From positions 183,953,801 through 184,017,800 of the forward strand of contig JAIOJX010000025.1 in assembly GCA_022376925.1 (NCBI GenBank): a stretch of 64,000 bases of DNA, given 5' to 3'. Below are positions 53,465-64,000 of this stretch, piece by piece. The translations under genes and the position numbers were made by a program. The stretch comes from Tragulus kanchil. Taxonomy: Eukaryota; Chordata; Mammalia; Artiodactyla; Tragulidae. The notes below the pieces were generated by a model, which worked only from the letters and a program-made list of their open reading frames with translations, was not told where the DNA came from and made no database searches. Within the stretch, counting starts at the first letter, position 1. The number at the start of each line of letters is the position of its first letter.

Positions 53465-54147
53465 TTTGTGCATTAACCCTGTGTTGGGTACCTTCCTAGG
53501 GTCAAGAATACACAGACTTGAGACATGGTTCCTATTGTTGAAGAATTCACAGGCGAGTGGAGGAAACCAAGGAACAGGAAATTACCATCCGTTGCAGTAA
53601 TTTACTGAGACAGAATAAACAAAGTGTGCTCCCACCACCACCCCCTCACCAATCCAAGTGTGGTCTTGTCTCCAGAGGGCCCACCAGCAGCAGCAGCAGC
53701 AGCACCTGAGAGATTGTTAGAAATTCAAGCTCTAGGGTCCCATCAGATCTACTGAATCCGAGTCTGCATTTTAACAAGAATCAGGTGACAGGGTTTCCCT
53801 GGTGGTCCAGGGGGCTAAGGGCACCACCTTGCAGTCCAAGGGGCGCCAGTTCGATCCCTGGCCTGGGAAGATCCCACATGCCACAGAGCGGCTGGACCCA
53901 TGTGTCCAACTACCGAGCCGGAGCTCTGGAGCACATGCACCCAGAGCCAGTGCTCTGCGACAACAGAGGCCACTGTGATGGGAGGCCCACACAGGCCAAA
54001 GAACAAGGATGGATAAAAATGAATAAATGAAAGACCAATAGAAGTGGCCAAAATAAAAAAAAAAAAAAACTAATTAAAAAAAAAGAATCGGGTGACTTTG
54101 TCTACAGTCTAGTTTGAGGGGCACTGCAACAGAAGACTGAAGGAGGT
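53465..54147 (+). mobile_element. MER5A plus nested SINE, duplicate copy
   Basis: Second copy of the 52384-53050 region; the SINE itself spans about 53776-54096 with its target-site duplications. Confidence 0.85.
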
Positions 54148-54594
54148 AACAAACATCAGCATCAGGACACAGCCGAGCTAAAACCAAGACAACCTCAGGC
54201 AAACCAGAGCAGGTAGGCTTCCTCAGCAACTGAACTATGACTTAAGGGATAAGGAGATATTTTCAGGAATATGTGGAGCTTGAGATGATCATACAGGCAT
54301 CAAGTGGGTGTAGAAGGTCAAGGCGGGCAGTCAGTCTTAAGGCAGTAAATGTGTTTGGTGAAGGTTTACAGCCTCATGCCCAGAGGTCTAGCTGAGTATC
54401 CAACGCCTCAGTGGTTGCCAGGGGCTTAGGTGTGTGGGAGTGAAGTTACCCAGTGAAGTTACCCAATTTTTAATAGTTTATTTGCATATTGAGGGTTCTG
54501 TTAAATTTTCATTATATATCTCCCAAAGCATTTTTTTTAAAGTGCTAAAAAGAAACATAGTTTGAAAACCTCTGTTTTAGGGAGAAAAGTAAGA

Positions 54595-54720
54595 CTTTAC
54601 AGTCAGGAAGGCCTGGGCTTAAACCCTGGTTCTTCAGTCTATAGGCTGTGTGTGTGAGCGAGTCACATAAATCTTCTAAATTCCAGTTCCTCATCTGTAA
54701 AGCAGGGTTCTGTTGGACTC
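54595..54720 (-). mobile_element. MIR element
   Basis: GGGCTTAAACCCTGGTTCTT, GTGTGTGAGCGAGTCACATA, TTCCAGTTCCTCATCTGTAA, AGCAGGGTTC match the reverse MIR core well. Copy at 55751-55876. Confidence 0.75.
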
Positions 54721-54919
54721 CTCAAGACCACCCTCAGGTTTGAGGGTTCACCAGAAGGACTCAAGGAACCCAGAAAAACTGCTAATACTTGTGGCTATGG
54801 TTTATTTGAGTGGAAAGATACAGATGAAAGTCTCCAAATGAAAAAGTTACTTAGGACAGAATCCTGAGGAGACAATGTCGAGTTCTGATTGCTCTCTCCC
54901 CAGCAGGATCATATTCGTT

Positions 54920-55274
54920 ATTCTTCTGTCAATGACTCGTGTCCGACTCTGGAGCCCCCCGGACTGCAGCATGCCAGGTTCCTCTGTCCTTCACCATCTC
55001 TCAGAGCTTGCTCAAACTCATGTCCATTAAGTTGGCGATGCCACCCAACCATCTAGTCCACTGTAGACCCCTTCTCCTTCTGCCTTCTGTTTTTCCCAGT
55101 ATCAGGGTCTTTTCCAATGAGTCGTCTCTTCGCATCAGGTGGCCAAAATATTGGAGTTTCAGCTTCAGCATCAGTCCTTCCAGAGAATTTGCAGGATTGA
55201 TTTCCTTTCAGATTGACAGGTCTTGACCTCCTTTCAGTCCAAGGAACTCTCAAGCATCTTCTCCAGAACAATTC
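54920..55274 (-). mobile_element. BovB LINE 3' end, antisense
   Basis: GTCAATGACTCGTGTCCGAC, GGACTGCAGCATGCCAGGTT, GGTCTTTTCCAATGAGTCGT, GCTTCAGCATCAGTCCTTCC, and TCTCAAGCATCTTCTCCAGA. The minus-strand frame shows RRCLRVPWTERRSRPVN, a diverged form of the BovB C-terminal block. Confidence 0.9.
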
Positions 55275-55750
55275 CCAGTACAACTCTCACATGGCACTAA
55301 GGAAACAAACATCAGCATCAGGACACAGCCGAGCTAAAACCAAGACAACCTCAGGCAAACCAGAGCAGGTAGGCTTCCTCAGCAACTGAACTATGACTTA
55401 AGGGATAAGGAGATATTTTCAGGAATATGTGGAGCTTGAGATGATCATACAGGCATCAAGTGGGTGTAGAAGGTCAAGGCGGGCAGTCAGTCTTAAGGCA
55501 GTAAATGTGTTTGGTGAAGGTTTACAGCCTCATGCCCAGAGGTCTAGCTGAGTATCCAACGCCTCAGTGGTTGCCAGGGGCTTAGGTGTGTGGGAGTGAA
55601 GTTACCCAGTGAAGTTACCCAATTTTTAATAGTTTATTTGCATATTGAGGGTTCTGTTAAATTTTCATTATATATCTCCCAAAGCATTTTTTTTAAAGTG
55701 CTAAAAAGAAACATAGTTTGAAAACCTCTGTTTTAGGGAGAAAAGTAAGA

Positions 55751-55876
55751 CTTTACAGTCAGGAAGGCCTGGGCTTAAACCCTGGTTCTTCAGTCTATAG
55801 GCTGTGTGTGTGAGCGAGTCACATAAATCTTCTAAATTCCAGTTCCTCATCTGTAAAGCAGGGTTCTGTTGGACTC
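55751..55876 (-). mobile_element. MIR element, duplicate copy
   Basis: Second copy of 54595-54720. Confidence 0.75.
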
Positions 55877-56075
55877 CTCAAGACCACCCTCAGGTTTGAG
55901 GGTTCACCAGAAGGACTCAAGGAACCCAGAAAAACTGCTAATACTTGTGGCTATGGTTTATTTGAGTGGAAAGATACAGATGAAAGTCTCCAAATGAAAA
56001 AGTTACTTAGGACAGAATCCTGAGGAGACAATGTCGAGTTCTGATTGCTCTCTCCCCAGCAGGATCATATTCGTT

Positions 56076-56485
56076 ATTCTTCTGTCAATGACTCGTGTCC
56101 GACTCTGGAGCCCCCCGGACTGCAGCATGCCAGGTTCCTCTGTCCTTCACCATCTCTCAGAGCTTGCTCAAACTCATGTCCATTAAGTTGGCGATGCCAC
56201 CCAACCATCTAGTCCACTGTAGACCCCTTCTCCTTCTGCCTTCTGTTTTTCCCAGTATCAGGGTCTTTTCCAATGAGTCGTCTCTTCGCATCAGGTGGCC
56301 AAAATATTGGAGTTTCAGCTTCAGCATCAGTCCTTCCAGAGAATTTGCAGGATTGATTTCCTTTCAGATTGACAGGTCTTGACCTCCTTTCAGTCCAAGG
56401 AACTCTCAAGCATCTTCTCCAGAACAATTCAAAAGCATCAATTCTTCAGTACTTCTTCATGGTACAACTCTCACATCCCCACACG
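56076..56485 (-). mobile_element. BovB 3' end, second and fullest copy
   Basis: Copy of 54920-55274, continuing into TTCAAAAGCATCAATTCTTC, where the first copy is corrupted. This is probably the correct reading. Confidence 0.9.
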
Positions 56486-57357
56486 GCATCTAGTCCCATC
56501 ACTTCATGGCAAATGAAGTGAAAAATTGGAAGCAGTGGGTTGTACAAACAGCACTTAACCATCCCCAAGCAATGATGTGCCACAGCATGACAAACCATTA
56601 CCAACCAGAGAAGTTCACCTGAGCCTTAGCGTCTAGGGGTTTATTGGTGGTCCACACATAGGCTAATGTTTGTCATGGTGCACCCACATGACTGAACTTC
56701 ACCAGGTCTTCAGGCTCCCCAGAGGTTGTGCTCATACAGAATAGGTCCTGGAGAACAAACACTGGAGTCCACCTTACATCGCACTGTTAACATAAGCTGT
56801 CTAAATGAACTGGTGTGGGCCATGGTCAGAGGTCACTCTTACTAGCTGGGACAGTCCATGGATTCAGACATTATCTCCTGGGATCAGGTCCAGGGCCAGT
56901 CCTTTCTTTGGAAGATGCAGGATTTGAACACCCTGAATCTGTGAGTTAACCCTTTACCACACATGCAGGTAATATAGCCTTCACCTTACAGGAGACAGGT
57001 ATTTGCATGCTAACATACAGCAGGAGATGAATGGAAAAAGCTTTCGTTACTCCCTGAATAAAAAATACCTGTGTCTGAGCCTTTTCTGTATAATTCCACA
57101 GCTTCACAGTGTTTCTTTTCCTTAGGCAAACCAGCTCTTTCCCATTGGTAAATGTTCTGTTTCCAGCCCCTCCTCCAAGAAAGCTCCCTACAGAACAAGT
57201 CCACCATCATCTTTCTCATGTGTTCTGGCAGCTGCTTGCAAGCCATTTGTCATGATTACATTTTTTAAAAATAAATGTAGTAATATTTTTGAAAAAATCA
57301 TATATGCTCATTATAAATTCAAGCAATATAGAAAACCACACAAATTAAAATATCACC
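56486..57357. other. Non-coding, no recognised element
   Basis: Single-copy apart from the tile duplicate at 57590-58461. The 78-codon frame on the minus strand (57010-57246) has no recognised domain. Confidence 0.5.
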
Positions 57358-57362
57358 CCCCC

Positions 57363-57589
57363 CAGGGTCTTTTCCAATGAGTCGTCTCTTCGCATCAGGT
57401 GGCCAAAATATTGGAGTTTCAGCTTCAGCATCAGTCCTTCCAGAGAATTTGCAGGATTGATTTCCTTTCAGATTGACAGGTCTTGACCTCCTTTCAGTCC
57501 AAGGAACTCTCAAGCATCTTCTCCAGAACAATTCAAAAGCATCAATTCTTCAGTACTTCTTCATGGTACAACTCTCACATCCCCACACG
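57363..57589 (-). mobile_element. BovB 3' end, third partial copy
   Basis: Third reading of the same BovB insertion, truncated by the tile start. Confidence 0.88.
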
Positions 57590-58323
57590 GCATCTAGTCC
57601 CATCACTTCATGGCAAATGAAGTGAAAAATTGGAAGCAGTGGGTTGTACAAACAGCACTTAACCATCCCCAAGCAATGATGTGCCACAGCATGACAAACC
57701 ATTACCAACCAGAGAAGTTCACCTGAGCCTTAGCGTCTAGGGGTTTATTGGTGGTCCACACATAGGCTAATGTTTGTCATGGTGCACCCACATGACTGAA
57801 CTTCACCAGGTCTTCAGGCTCCCCAGAGGTTGTGCTCATACAGAATAGGTCCTGGAGAACAAACACTGGAGTCCACCTTACATCGCACTGTTAACATAAG
57901 CTGTCTAAATGAACTGGTGTGGGCCATGGTCAGAGGTCACTCTTACTAGCTGGGACAGTCCATGGATTCAGACATTATCTCCTGGGATCAGGTCCAGGGC
58001 CAGTCCTTTCTTTGGAAGATGCAGGATTTGAACACCCTGAATCTGTGAGTTAACCCTTTACCACACATGCAGGTAATATAGCCTTCACCTTACAGGAGAC
58101 AGGTATTTGCATGCTAACATACAGCAGGAGATGAATGGAAAAAGCTTTCGTTACTCCCTGAATAAAAAATACCTGTGTCTGAGCCTTTTCTGTATAATTC
58201 CACAGCTTCACAGTGTTTCTTTTCCTTAGGCAAACCAGCTCTTTCCCATTGGTAAATGTTCTGTTTCCAGCCCCTCCTCCAAGAAAGCTCCCTACAGAAC
58301 AAGTCCACCATCATCTTTCTCAT

Positions 58324-60555
58324 GTGTTCTGGCAGCTGCTTGCAAGCCATTTGTCATGATTACATTTTTTAAAAATAAATGTAGTAATATTTTTGAAAAA
58401 ATCATATATGCTCATTATAAATTCAAGCAATATAGAAAACCACACAAATTAAAATATCACCTCAGATTAGCCCACTCGAAACTAACCATCAATATCTTAA
58501 GATGAATGTTGCTCTATGTTTTTCTATACTTAATATAGATAGATGATAGAATGATACACATTTCCCTAAAAACAGAATCATACGATAAGGTACTATTTTT
58601 TCATTCAAATACTTATTGTTTTAATCTATCAAAACAAAGAAATTAAAGCAAAATGGAAGGAATTGTTCATCTTGAATCTTTACCATCATAGAAATTTAAA
58701 AATGCCCTGGTGTTAAGAATTAAAATTATGACGATCATAATTAGAGGTATTAGATGCTTTTAGACTACAAGCTTCAATTTTCAGCAGCAGTTACGTGATT
58801 GACTCACGTAACTGATGAAACCATTATCCCTCACAGGCTTCCTCCTCCATCTCTCTCCCACCTCCTGACTCTTGTTAGCTCGAGCGCCATTTTTACACCG
58901 TCAAGATTTGCAGTATTTGCATTCTGCTTTGTAAAGATCATTCCACTCCCTGTTCAGTGTCAGGTCACTATACAGCTGGACTCAGTGCTCTTGGTTCCCA
59001 CATCCACCATTCCTGAGTTCTATACGCTTTGATTCATCTCTTAAGTGACTTGATTCCATGTTTAAGTATTTTTTTCCACTAAGAGCTCAGGGGTGCAATA
59101 TTTCCTGAGTTAGGTGAGTTATTTAAGGACATCTGCTGTTGTTCTGTTCTTGAACAATGTCTTGGTTATGCCTGGTATTCTTGAATCACACTTTTCTCCA
59201 GGAAACATGGACATGGGTCTATCACCTTTGACTATTGAATAATGCTATGGTCAGACTCTGTCTCCTTCCTCAGGGGTTTTCTTCTTATTACTGGATGCCC
59301 GAAAAGCTATCTTTATCCTTGAATTTCAGTGATAGAATCCAGATATGACTCTGCCAGTTACGCCTGTTTCTGGATGTCCTGCATCAAATTTCCTCATAGC
59401 AGAGCAAGTTCTGTTAATCTGCAGAGTCATGGATTTTTCATTTTTGAATCCGATATGTTCTGGCAGCTGCTTGCAAGCCATTTGTCATGATTACATTTTA
59501 AAAATCATATATGCTCATTATAAATTCAAGCAATATAGAAAACCACACAAATTAAAATATCACCTCAGATTAGCCCACTCGAAACTAACCATCAATATCT
59601 TAAGATGAATGTTGCTCTATGTTTTTCTATACTTAATATAGATAGATGATAGAATGATACACATTTCCCTAAAAACAGAATCATACGATAAGGTACTATT
59701 TTTTCATTCAAATACTTATTGTTTTAATCTATCAAAACAAAGAAATTAAAGCAAAATGGAAGGAATTGTTCATCTTGAATCTTTACCATCATAGAAATTT
59801 AAAAATGCCCTGGTGTTAAGAATTAAAATTATGACGATCATAATTAGAGGTATTAGATGCTTTTAGACTACAAGCTTCAATTTTCAGCAGCAGTTACGTG
59901 ATTGACTCACGTAACTGATGAAACCATTATCCTCACAGGCTTCCTCCTCCATCTCTCTCCCACCTCCTGACTCTTGTTAGCTCGAGCGCCATTTTTACAC
60001 CGTCAAGATTTGCAGTATTTGCATTCTGCTTTGTAAAGATCATTCCACTCCCTGTTCAGTGTCAGGTCACTATACAGCTGGACTCAGTGCTCTTGGTTCC
60101 CACATCCACCATTCCTGAGTTCTATACGCTTTGATTCATCTCTTAAGTGACTTGATTCCATGTTTAAGTATTTTTTTCCACTAAGAGCTCAGGGGTGCAA
60201 TATTTCCTGAGTTAGGTGAGTTATTTAAGGACATCTGCTGTTGTTCTGTTCTTGAACAATGTCTTGGTTATGCCTGGTATTCTTGAATCACACTTTTCTC
60301 CAGGAAACATGGACATGGGTCTATCACCTTTGACTATTGAATAATGCTATGGTCAGACTCTGTCTCCTTCCTCAGGGGTTTTCTTCTTATTACTGGATGC
60401 CCGAAAAGCTATCTTTATCCTTGAATTTCAGTGATAGAATCCAGATATGACTCTGCCAGTTACGCCTGTTTCTGGATGTCCTGCATCAAATTTCCTCATA
60501 GCAGAGCAAGTTCTGTTAATCTGCAGAGTCATGGATTTTTTTTCATTGTATCTTT
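58324..60555. repeat. Direct duplication 19 (offset 1132 to 1102)
   Basis: Copy 1 is 58324-59451 and copy 2 is 59456-60555. Near the start, copy 2 lacks about 28 bases between ATTACATTTT and AAAAATCATATATGC. ATTATCCCTCACAGG becomes ATTATCCTCACAGG. The end of copy 1 (TTTTTCATTTTTGAATCCGA) is a corrupt form of 60537-60560. Confidence 0.95.
58462..59455. other. Non-coding, no recognised element
   Basis: AT-rich with an open frame at 58799-59032 that has no recognisable features. It contains a near-palindromic CAGTTACGTGATTG...CACGTAACTG at 58789-58814. Confidence 0.5.
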
Positions 60556-62410
60556 GAATATATTTTCTGTTCTGTTTGGTGTGTGCTCCCCCTCGGGGAG
60601 GACATACAGACAACTCACATTTATCTCTTTGAAGCCAGACTTCTCCTTGGAATTCCAGAATTAGAGATCCAACCGCCTACTCCCCTTGAACTAAGACACA
60701 AACTTAACTCATTCAAAACTAAACTCTAGCTCCCACTGCAGGCCTGCTCCTGTCTAGTCTCCCCAGTCTCATAAATGGGATCTTCATCCTTTCAGACACT
60801 CGGATCAAAAGTCCTGGGGGTGTCCTTGGCTCCTCTTTTGCTTTCAGTCCCCATATCTAATCCTCCTCAAGTCCTATTGTCTTCTCTTTCAATATGTCAG
60901 ATTCTGACCACTTCCTCTAGGCTTCCATTCACTCTGGTCTAACTCATGAGCTCTTGCTGCCAGTCCCGCCACAGTCACCAAACTGGTGCCCCACTTCTGC
61001 TCTTGCTCCGTAACAATCTATTCACAGCACGTCAGTCACAGTCACGCAGCTTTCCTCCGCTCAAACCAATCTATGGAATCTGTGGGCAGATACCCATTGT
61101 GGCCAAGCAGTTGATGTGTACCTGGTTTGTACCTCCTCTCCAGCCTCGTGTCCCGGCATCCTCCCCCCTGGTCAGTCCTTTGCAACCACAGAGGCTACTT
61201 GGTGCTTCCATGCCAATAAGGTACCTTCTTAACCACCCTGTGGTCCTTACACTTGTGCTGTCTGTCCCTGGACCTTGGGGCTGGCTCCCTGCCTCCTAAG
61301 AGCTCAGGGGTGCAATATTTCCTGAGTTAGGTGAGTTATTTAAGGACATCTGCTGTTGTTCTGTTCTTGAACAATGTCTTGGTTATGCCTGGTATTCTTG
61401 AATCACACTTTTCTCCAGGAAACATGGACATGGGTCTATCACCTTTGACTATTGAATAATGCTATGGTCAGACTCTGTCTCCTTCCTCAGGGGTTTTCTT
61501 CTTATTACTGGATGCCCGAAAAGCTATCTTTATCCTTGAATTTCAGTGATAGAATCCAGATATGACTCTGCCAGTTACGCCTGTTTCTGGATGTCCTGCA
61601 TCAAATTTCCTCATAGCAGAGCAAGTTCTGTTAATCTGCAGAGTCATGGTTTTTTTTTCATTGTATCTTTGAATATATTTTCTGTTCTGTTTGGTGTGTG
61701 CTCCCCCTCGGGGAGGACATACAGACAACTCACATTTATCTCTTTGAAGCCAGACTTCTCCTTGGAATTCCAGAATTAGAGATCCAACCGCCTACTCCCC
61801 TTGAACTAAGACACAAACTTAACTCATTCAAAACTAAACTCTAGCTCCCACTGCAGGCCTGCTCCTGTCTAGTCTCCCCAGTCTCATAAATGGGATCTTC
61901 ATCCTTTCAGACACTCGGATCAAAAGTCCTGGGGGTGTCCTTGGCTCCTCTTTTGCTTTCAGTCCCCATATCTAATCCTCCTCAAGTCCTATTGTCTTCT
62001 CTTTCAATATGTCAGATTCTGACCACTTCCTCTAGGCTTCCATTCACTCTGGTCTAACTCATGAGCTCTTGCTGCCAGTCCCGCCACAGTCACCAAACTG
62101 GTGCCCCACTTCTGCTCTTGCTCCGTAACAATCTATTCACAGCACGTCAGTCACAGTCACGCAGCTTTCCTCCGCTCAAACCAATCTATGGAATCTGTGG
62201 GCAGATACCCATTGTGGCCAAGCAGTTGATGTGTACCTGGTTTGTACCTCCTCTCCAGCCTCGTGTCCCGGCATCCTCCCCCCTGGTCAGTCCTTTGCAA
62301 CCACAGAGGCTACTTGGTGCTTCCATGCCAATAAGGTACCTTCTTAACCACCCTGTGGTCCTTACACTTGTGCTGTCTGTCCCTGGACCTTGGGGCTGGC
62401 TCCCTGCCTC
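60181..62410. repeat. Direct duplication 20 (offset 1115)
   Basis: Copy 1 is 60181-61295 and copy 2 is 61296-62410, joined at GCCTC/CTAAGAGCTC with no filler. The only clear difference is the T-run at 60535 against 61649, with one A lost. Confidence 0.97.
60690..61295 (+). mobile_element. L2 LINE 3' region, sense
   Basis: CTCCCACTGCAGGCCTGCTC, CAGTCTCATAAATGGGATCT, TCCTGGGGGTGTCCTTGGCT, CATATCTAATCCTCCTCAAG, CTTTCAATATGTCAGATTCT, and GCTCTTGCTCCGTAACAATC follow the L2 consensus order (assembled ORF2 tail to 3' UTR). The 117-codon frame here is open by chance in L2. Confidence 0.8.
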
Positions 62411-62640
62411 CAGGCACATCTCCCCTGCAGGGTTACCTTACCCCGGGGGGCTTCTCTGATCCTCTGGGGAAACTAGCAACCCACATCCACAACACCTGCC
62501 ATCCCTTGTGCTTCTCTTGAGTGTCTATCACTGTCTGATGTGTTGACCTGTTTATTGTTTGTAAATGCACTGAAGACAGACAGTGTCCACATGGATGGGC
62601 TCCATATTTATCAAATAAATACGAATGAACACTGGATTTG
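61805..62640 (+). mobile_element. L2 LINE 3' region, fuller copy
   Basis: Copy of 60690-61295 that runs on through GGCTTCTCTGATCCTCTGGG, CTATCACTGTCTGATGTGTT, GACCTGTTTATTGTTTGTAA and CATATTTATCAAATAAATAC, the L2 3' end. Confidence 0.8.
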
Positions 62641-63290
62641 TCTTTTCTACTCTTCCTATCAGATAGTTGGCAACCACCTGATTATTTTTTGCTCTTTTTA
62701 GCCTGCCTTCCTTGTGTTAGTTTTAAGCCTTTTCACATTTTCAGTAATTGAATTTTCAACGATGTCTGTTCTCTTCCTCCTTTTTTTAATTTTATTTTTT
62801 GACTCGATAATGAAAGTATATTTTATTTGACTAGTTTTCATCCTGAAAGTCACAACATCCCTTTTCATCATGTTCTATTGCTTTATTATCTCATCCTTGA
62901 ACACTTGTTTGTATTGAATTCACATTCTCATTAGGCTGCTCAATAACTAGGGACACTGCTGGGGAACTGCCTTCTGTTCCTTGGATTATGTTTCTTCTAG
63001 ACTGTGCTGCTTCTTCTTCCTTTGCATGAATTTTTCTTTCTCTGTTTTTTATGTGGTTTATGTAGTTTCCGTCTCTTACTTGTTTTTTTTTAAACCTACT
63101 AGCTCTGAACAGAACTTCTTTTCCTCTGATATTTTACTAGAGACTTTTCATTTTTTCCTCAAAGGCATCCTACGAGAAGAGCTCTTAAGTGTTCCTTTTG
63201 GTGTATCTTTTCAAGAGCCTGCGGTCATGGATAAGGATGGGAGAAAGGTCATCTGACCAGTGTGAAAACTTCTGTTCCATCACAGCTTTC
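62641..63290. other. T-rich non-coding stretch
   Basis: Many T-runs and no recognised element. The 91-codon frame at 62981-63256 is Phe-rich by composition. Confidence 0.5.
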
Positions 63291-63757
63291 CTCAAACCAA
63301 TCTATGGAATCTGTGGGCAGATACCCATTGTGGCCAAGCAGTTGATGTGTACCTGGTTTGTACCTCCTCTCCAGCCTCGTGTCCCGGCATCCTCCCCCCT
63401 GGTCAGTCCTTTGCAACCACAGAGGCTACTTGGTGCTTCCATGCCAATAAGGTACCTTCTTAACCACCCTGTGGTCCTTACACTTGTGCTGTCTGTCCCT
63501 GGACCTTGGGGCTGGCTCCCTGCCTCCAGGCACATCTCCCCTGCAGGGTTACCTTACCCCGGGGGGCTTCTCTGATCCTCTGGGGAAACTAGCAACCCAC
63601 ATCCACAACACCTGCCATCCCTTGTGCTTCTCTTGAGTGTCTATCACTGTCTGATGTGTTGACCTGTTTATTGTTTGTAAATGCACTGAAGACAGACAGT
63701 GTCCACATGGATGGGCTCCATATTTATCAAATAAATACGAATGAACACTGGATTTGT
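63291..63757 (+). mobile_element. L2 3' region, third partial copy
   Basis: Third reading of the L2 3' segment (with 61059-61295 and 62175-62640), caused by overlap of duplications 20 and 21. Confidence 0.8.
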
Positions 63758-64000
63758 CTTTTCTACTCTTCCTATCAGATAGTTGGCAACCACCTGATTA
63801 TTTTTTGCTCTTTTTAGCCTGCCTTCCTTGTGTTAGTTTTAAGCCTTTTCACATTTTCAGTAATTGAATTTTCAACGATGTCTGTTCTCTTCCTCCTTTT
63901 TCTAATTTTATTTTTTGACTCGATAATGAAAGTATATTTTATTTGACTAGTTTTCATCCTGAAAGTCACAACATCCCTTTTCATCATGTTCTATTGCTTT
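63758..64000. other. Non-coding flank, duplicate of 62642-62884
   Basis: T-rich sequence after the L2 3' end; no recognised element. Confidence 0.6.

Larger units (their letters stand above)
52366..54496. repeat. Direct duplication 16 (offset 1081 to 1079)
   Basis: Copy 1 is 52366-53417 and copy 2 is 53447-54496, with a ~29-bp transition whose right side (AATCGACTTTTGTATCC) is a shortened form of 52350-52370. The A-run in the SINE tail is shorter in copy 2. Confidence 0.95.
54148..56430. repeat. Direct duplication 17 (offset 1156)
   Basis: Copy 1 is 54148-55274 and copy 2 is 55304-56430. The tail of copy 1 (55275-55302) is a collapsed form of 56431-56490: CAGTACAACTCTCACATGGC keeps CAGTAC and ACAACTCTCACAT but loses about 30 bases between and around them. 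Confidence 0.95.
56259..58461. repeat. Direct duplication 18 (offset 1104)
   Basis: Copy 1 is 56259-57357 and copy 2 is 57363-58461. The joint is a C-run (ATCACCCCCCCCAGGGTC) that merges the end of one tile with CCAG of the next. Confidence 0.96.
62175..64000. repeat. Direct duplication 21 (offset 1116, cut by window end)
   Basis: 62175-62884 matches 63291-64000. Just upstream of the joint CAGCTTTCCTCAAACC (63283) is a shortened form of CAGCTTTCCTCCGCTCAAACC at 62162. TTCCTCCTTTTTTTAATTTT becomes TTCCTCCTTTTTCTAATTTT. Copy 2 continues past the window. Confidence 0.95.

Noticed and set aside
60946..61299. 117- to 132-codon frame repeated three times as a possible conserved protein
   Set aside because: It lies within L2 3' sequence. 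The repetition comes from tile overlap and the C-terminus changes at each joint.
1..64000. Reading the repeated ~1.1-kb units as a satellite or as a segmental-duplication gene cluster
   Set aside because: Each pair involves different sequence and only two (or, where pairs overlap, three) copies, so there is no shared repeat unit. The constant length and noisy ends indicate an assembly fault.
1..64000. CRISPR array, phage or bacterial defence system
   Set aside because: No short regularly spaced repeats with unique spacers and no bacterial gene structure. The sequence is plainly mammalian.

Overview
This window is ordinary non-coding DNA from a ruminant, most likely a bovid. It contains many copies of the ruminant-type retroposons Bov-tA/Bov-A, the 3' end of the BovB (RTE) LINE, tRNA-derived CHR/SINE2-type SINEs and cetartiodactyl L1 3' ends. 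These lie on an older mammalian layer of L2, MIR, MER5A, L1M, Tigger, mariner and MaLR LTR remnants. I found no convincing protein-coding exon, RNA gene, CRISPR array or operon. Nearly every open frame over 60 codons is a translated SINE or LINE, a microsatellite or a short chance frame. Family names come from recognising sequence by eye and sub-family names are not resolved.

The dominant feature is not a gene system. The window reads as a chain of about 22 blocks in which the last ~1.07-1.18 kb of each block is repeated, almost base for base, as the start of the next. I traced 21 such direct duplications (copy 2 beginning near 272, 5041, 8023, 11266, 14670, 17669, 20915, 24064, 26988, 31497, 38015, 40646, 44348, 48415, 50926, 53447, 55304, 57363, 59456, 61296 and 63285). 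Each involves different sequence, but the offset stays within 1071-1180 bases. Many first copies end in a short corrupted stretch before the junction. Where blocks are only ~1.8-2.1 kb long (54-64 kb) the shared ends overlap and the same segment appears three times. Differences between copies are mostly homopolymer-length changes. This is best explained as an assembly fault: overlapping consensus tiles or contigs from error-prone reads were concatenated without merging. About 22 kb of the window is then redundant and the true locus is about 42 kb.

Layout with duplications set aside. 0-6 kb: Bov-tA and CHR SINEs, an old L1 fragment with a truncated SINE inside it, and an L1 3' end. 6-13 kb: two antisense BovB 3' ends and a 478-bp Tigger-like DNA transposon with perfect 18-bp terminal inverted repeats. 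13-19 kb: Bov-tA, a polypurine tract, a sense BovB end and a sense L1 3' end split by a Bov-tA. 19-25 kb: an antisense MaLR LTR, opposed Bov-tA pairs and MIR. 25-36 kb: antisense L1M pieces, a GT microsatellite, CHR SINEs, and a BovB end inserted in L1M. 36-46 kb: Bov-tA, several MER5A copies (one split by a SINE), BovB, MIR and antisense L1 ends. 46-50 kb: L1 3' UTR with an internal AT/AG microsatellite, a 63-bp mariner remnant, BovB, an AT microsatellite and a well-preserved SINE with a 15-bp target-site duplication. 50-64 kb: MIR, MER5A split by a SINE, BovB, and an L2 3' portion.

Nothing here works together as a pathway. The value of the window is the transposon nesting record and the clear signature of a stitching error, which would create false tandem repeats and chimeric elements if annotated literally.
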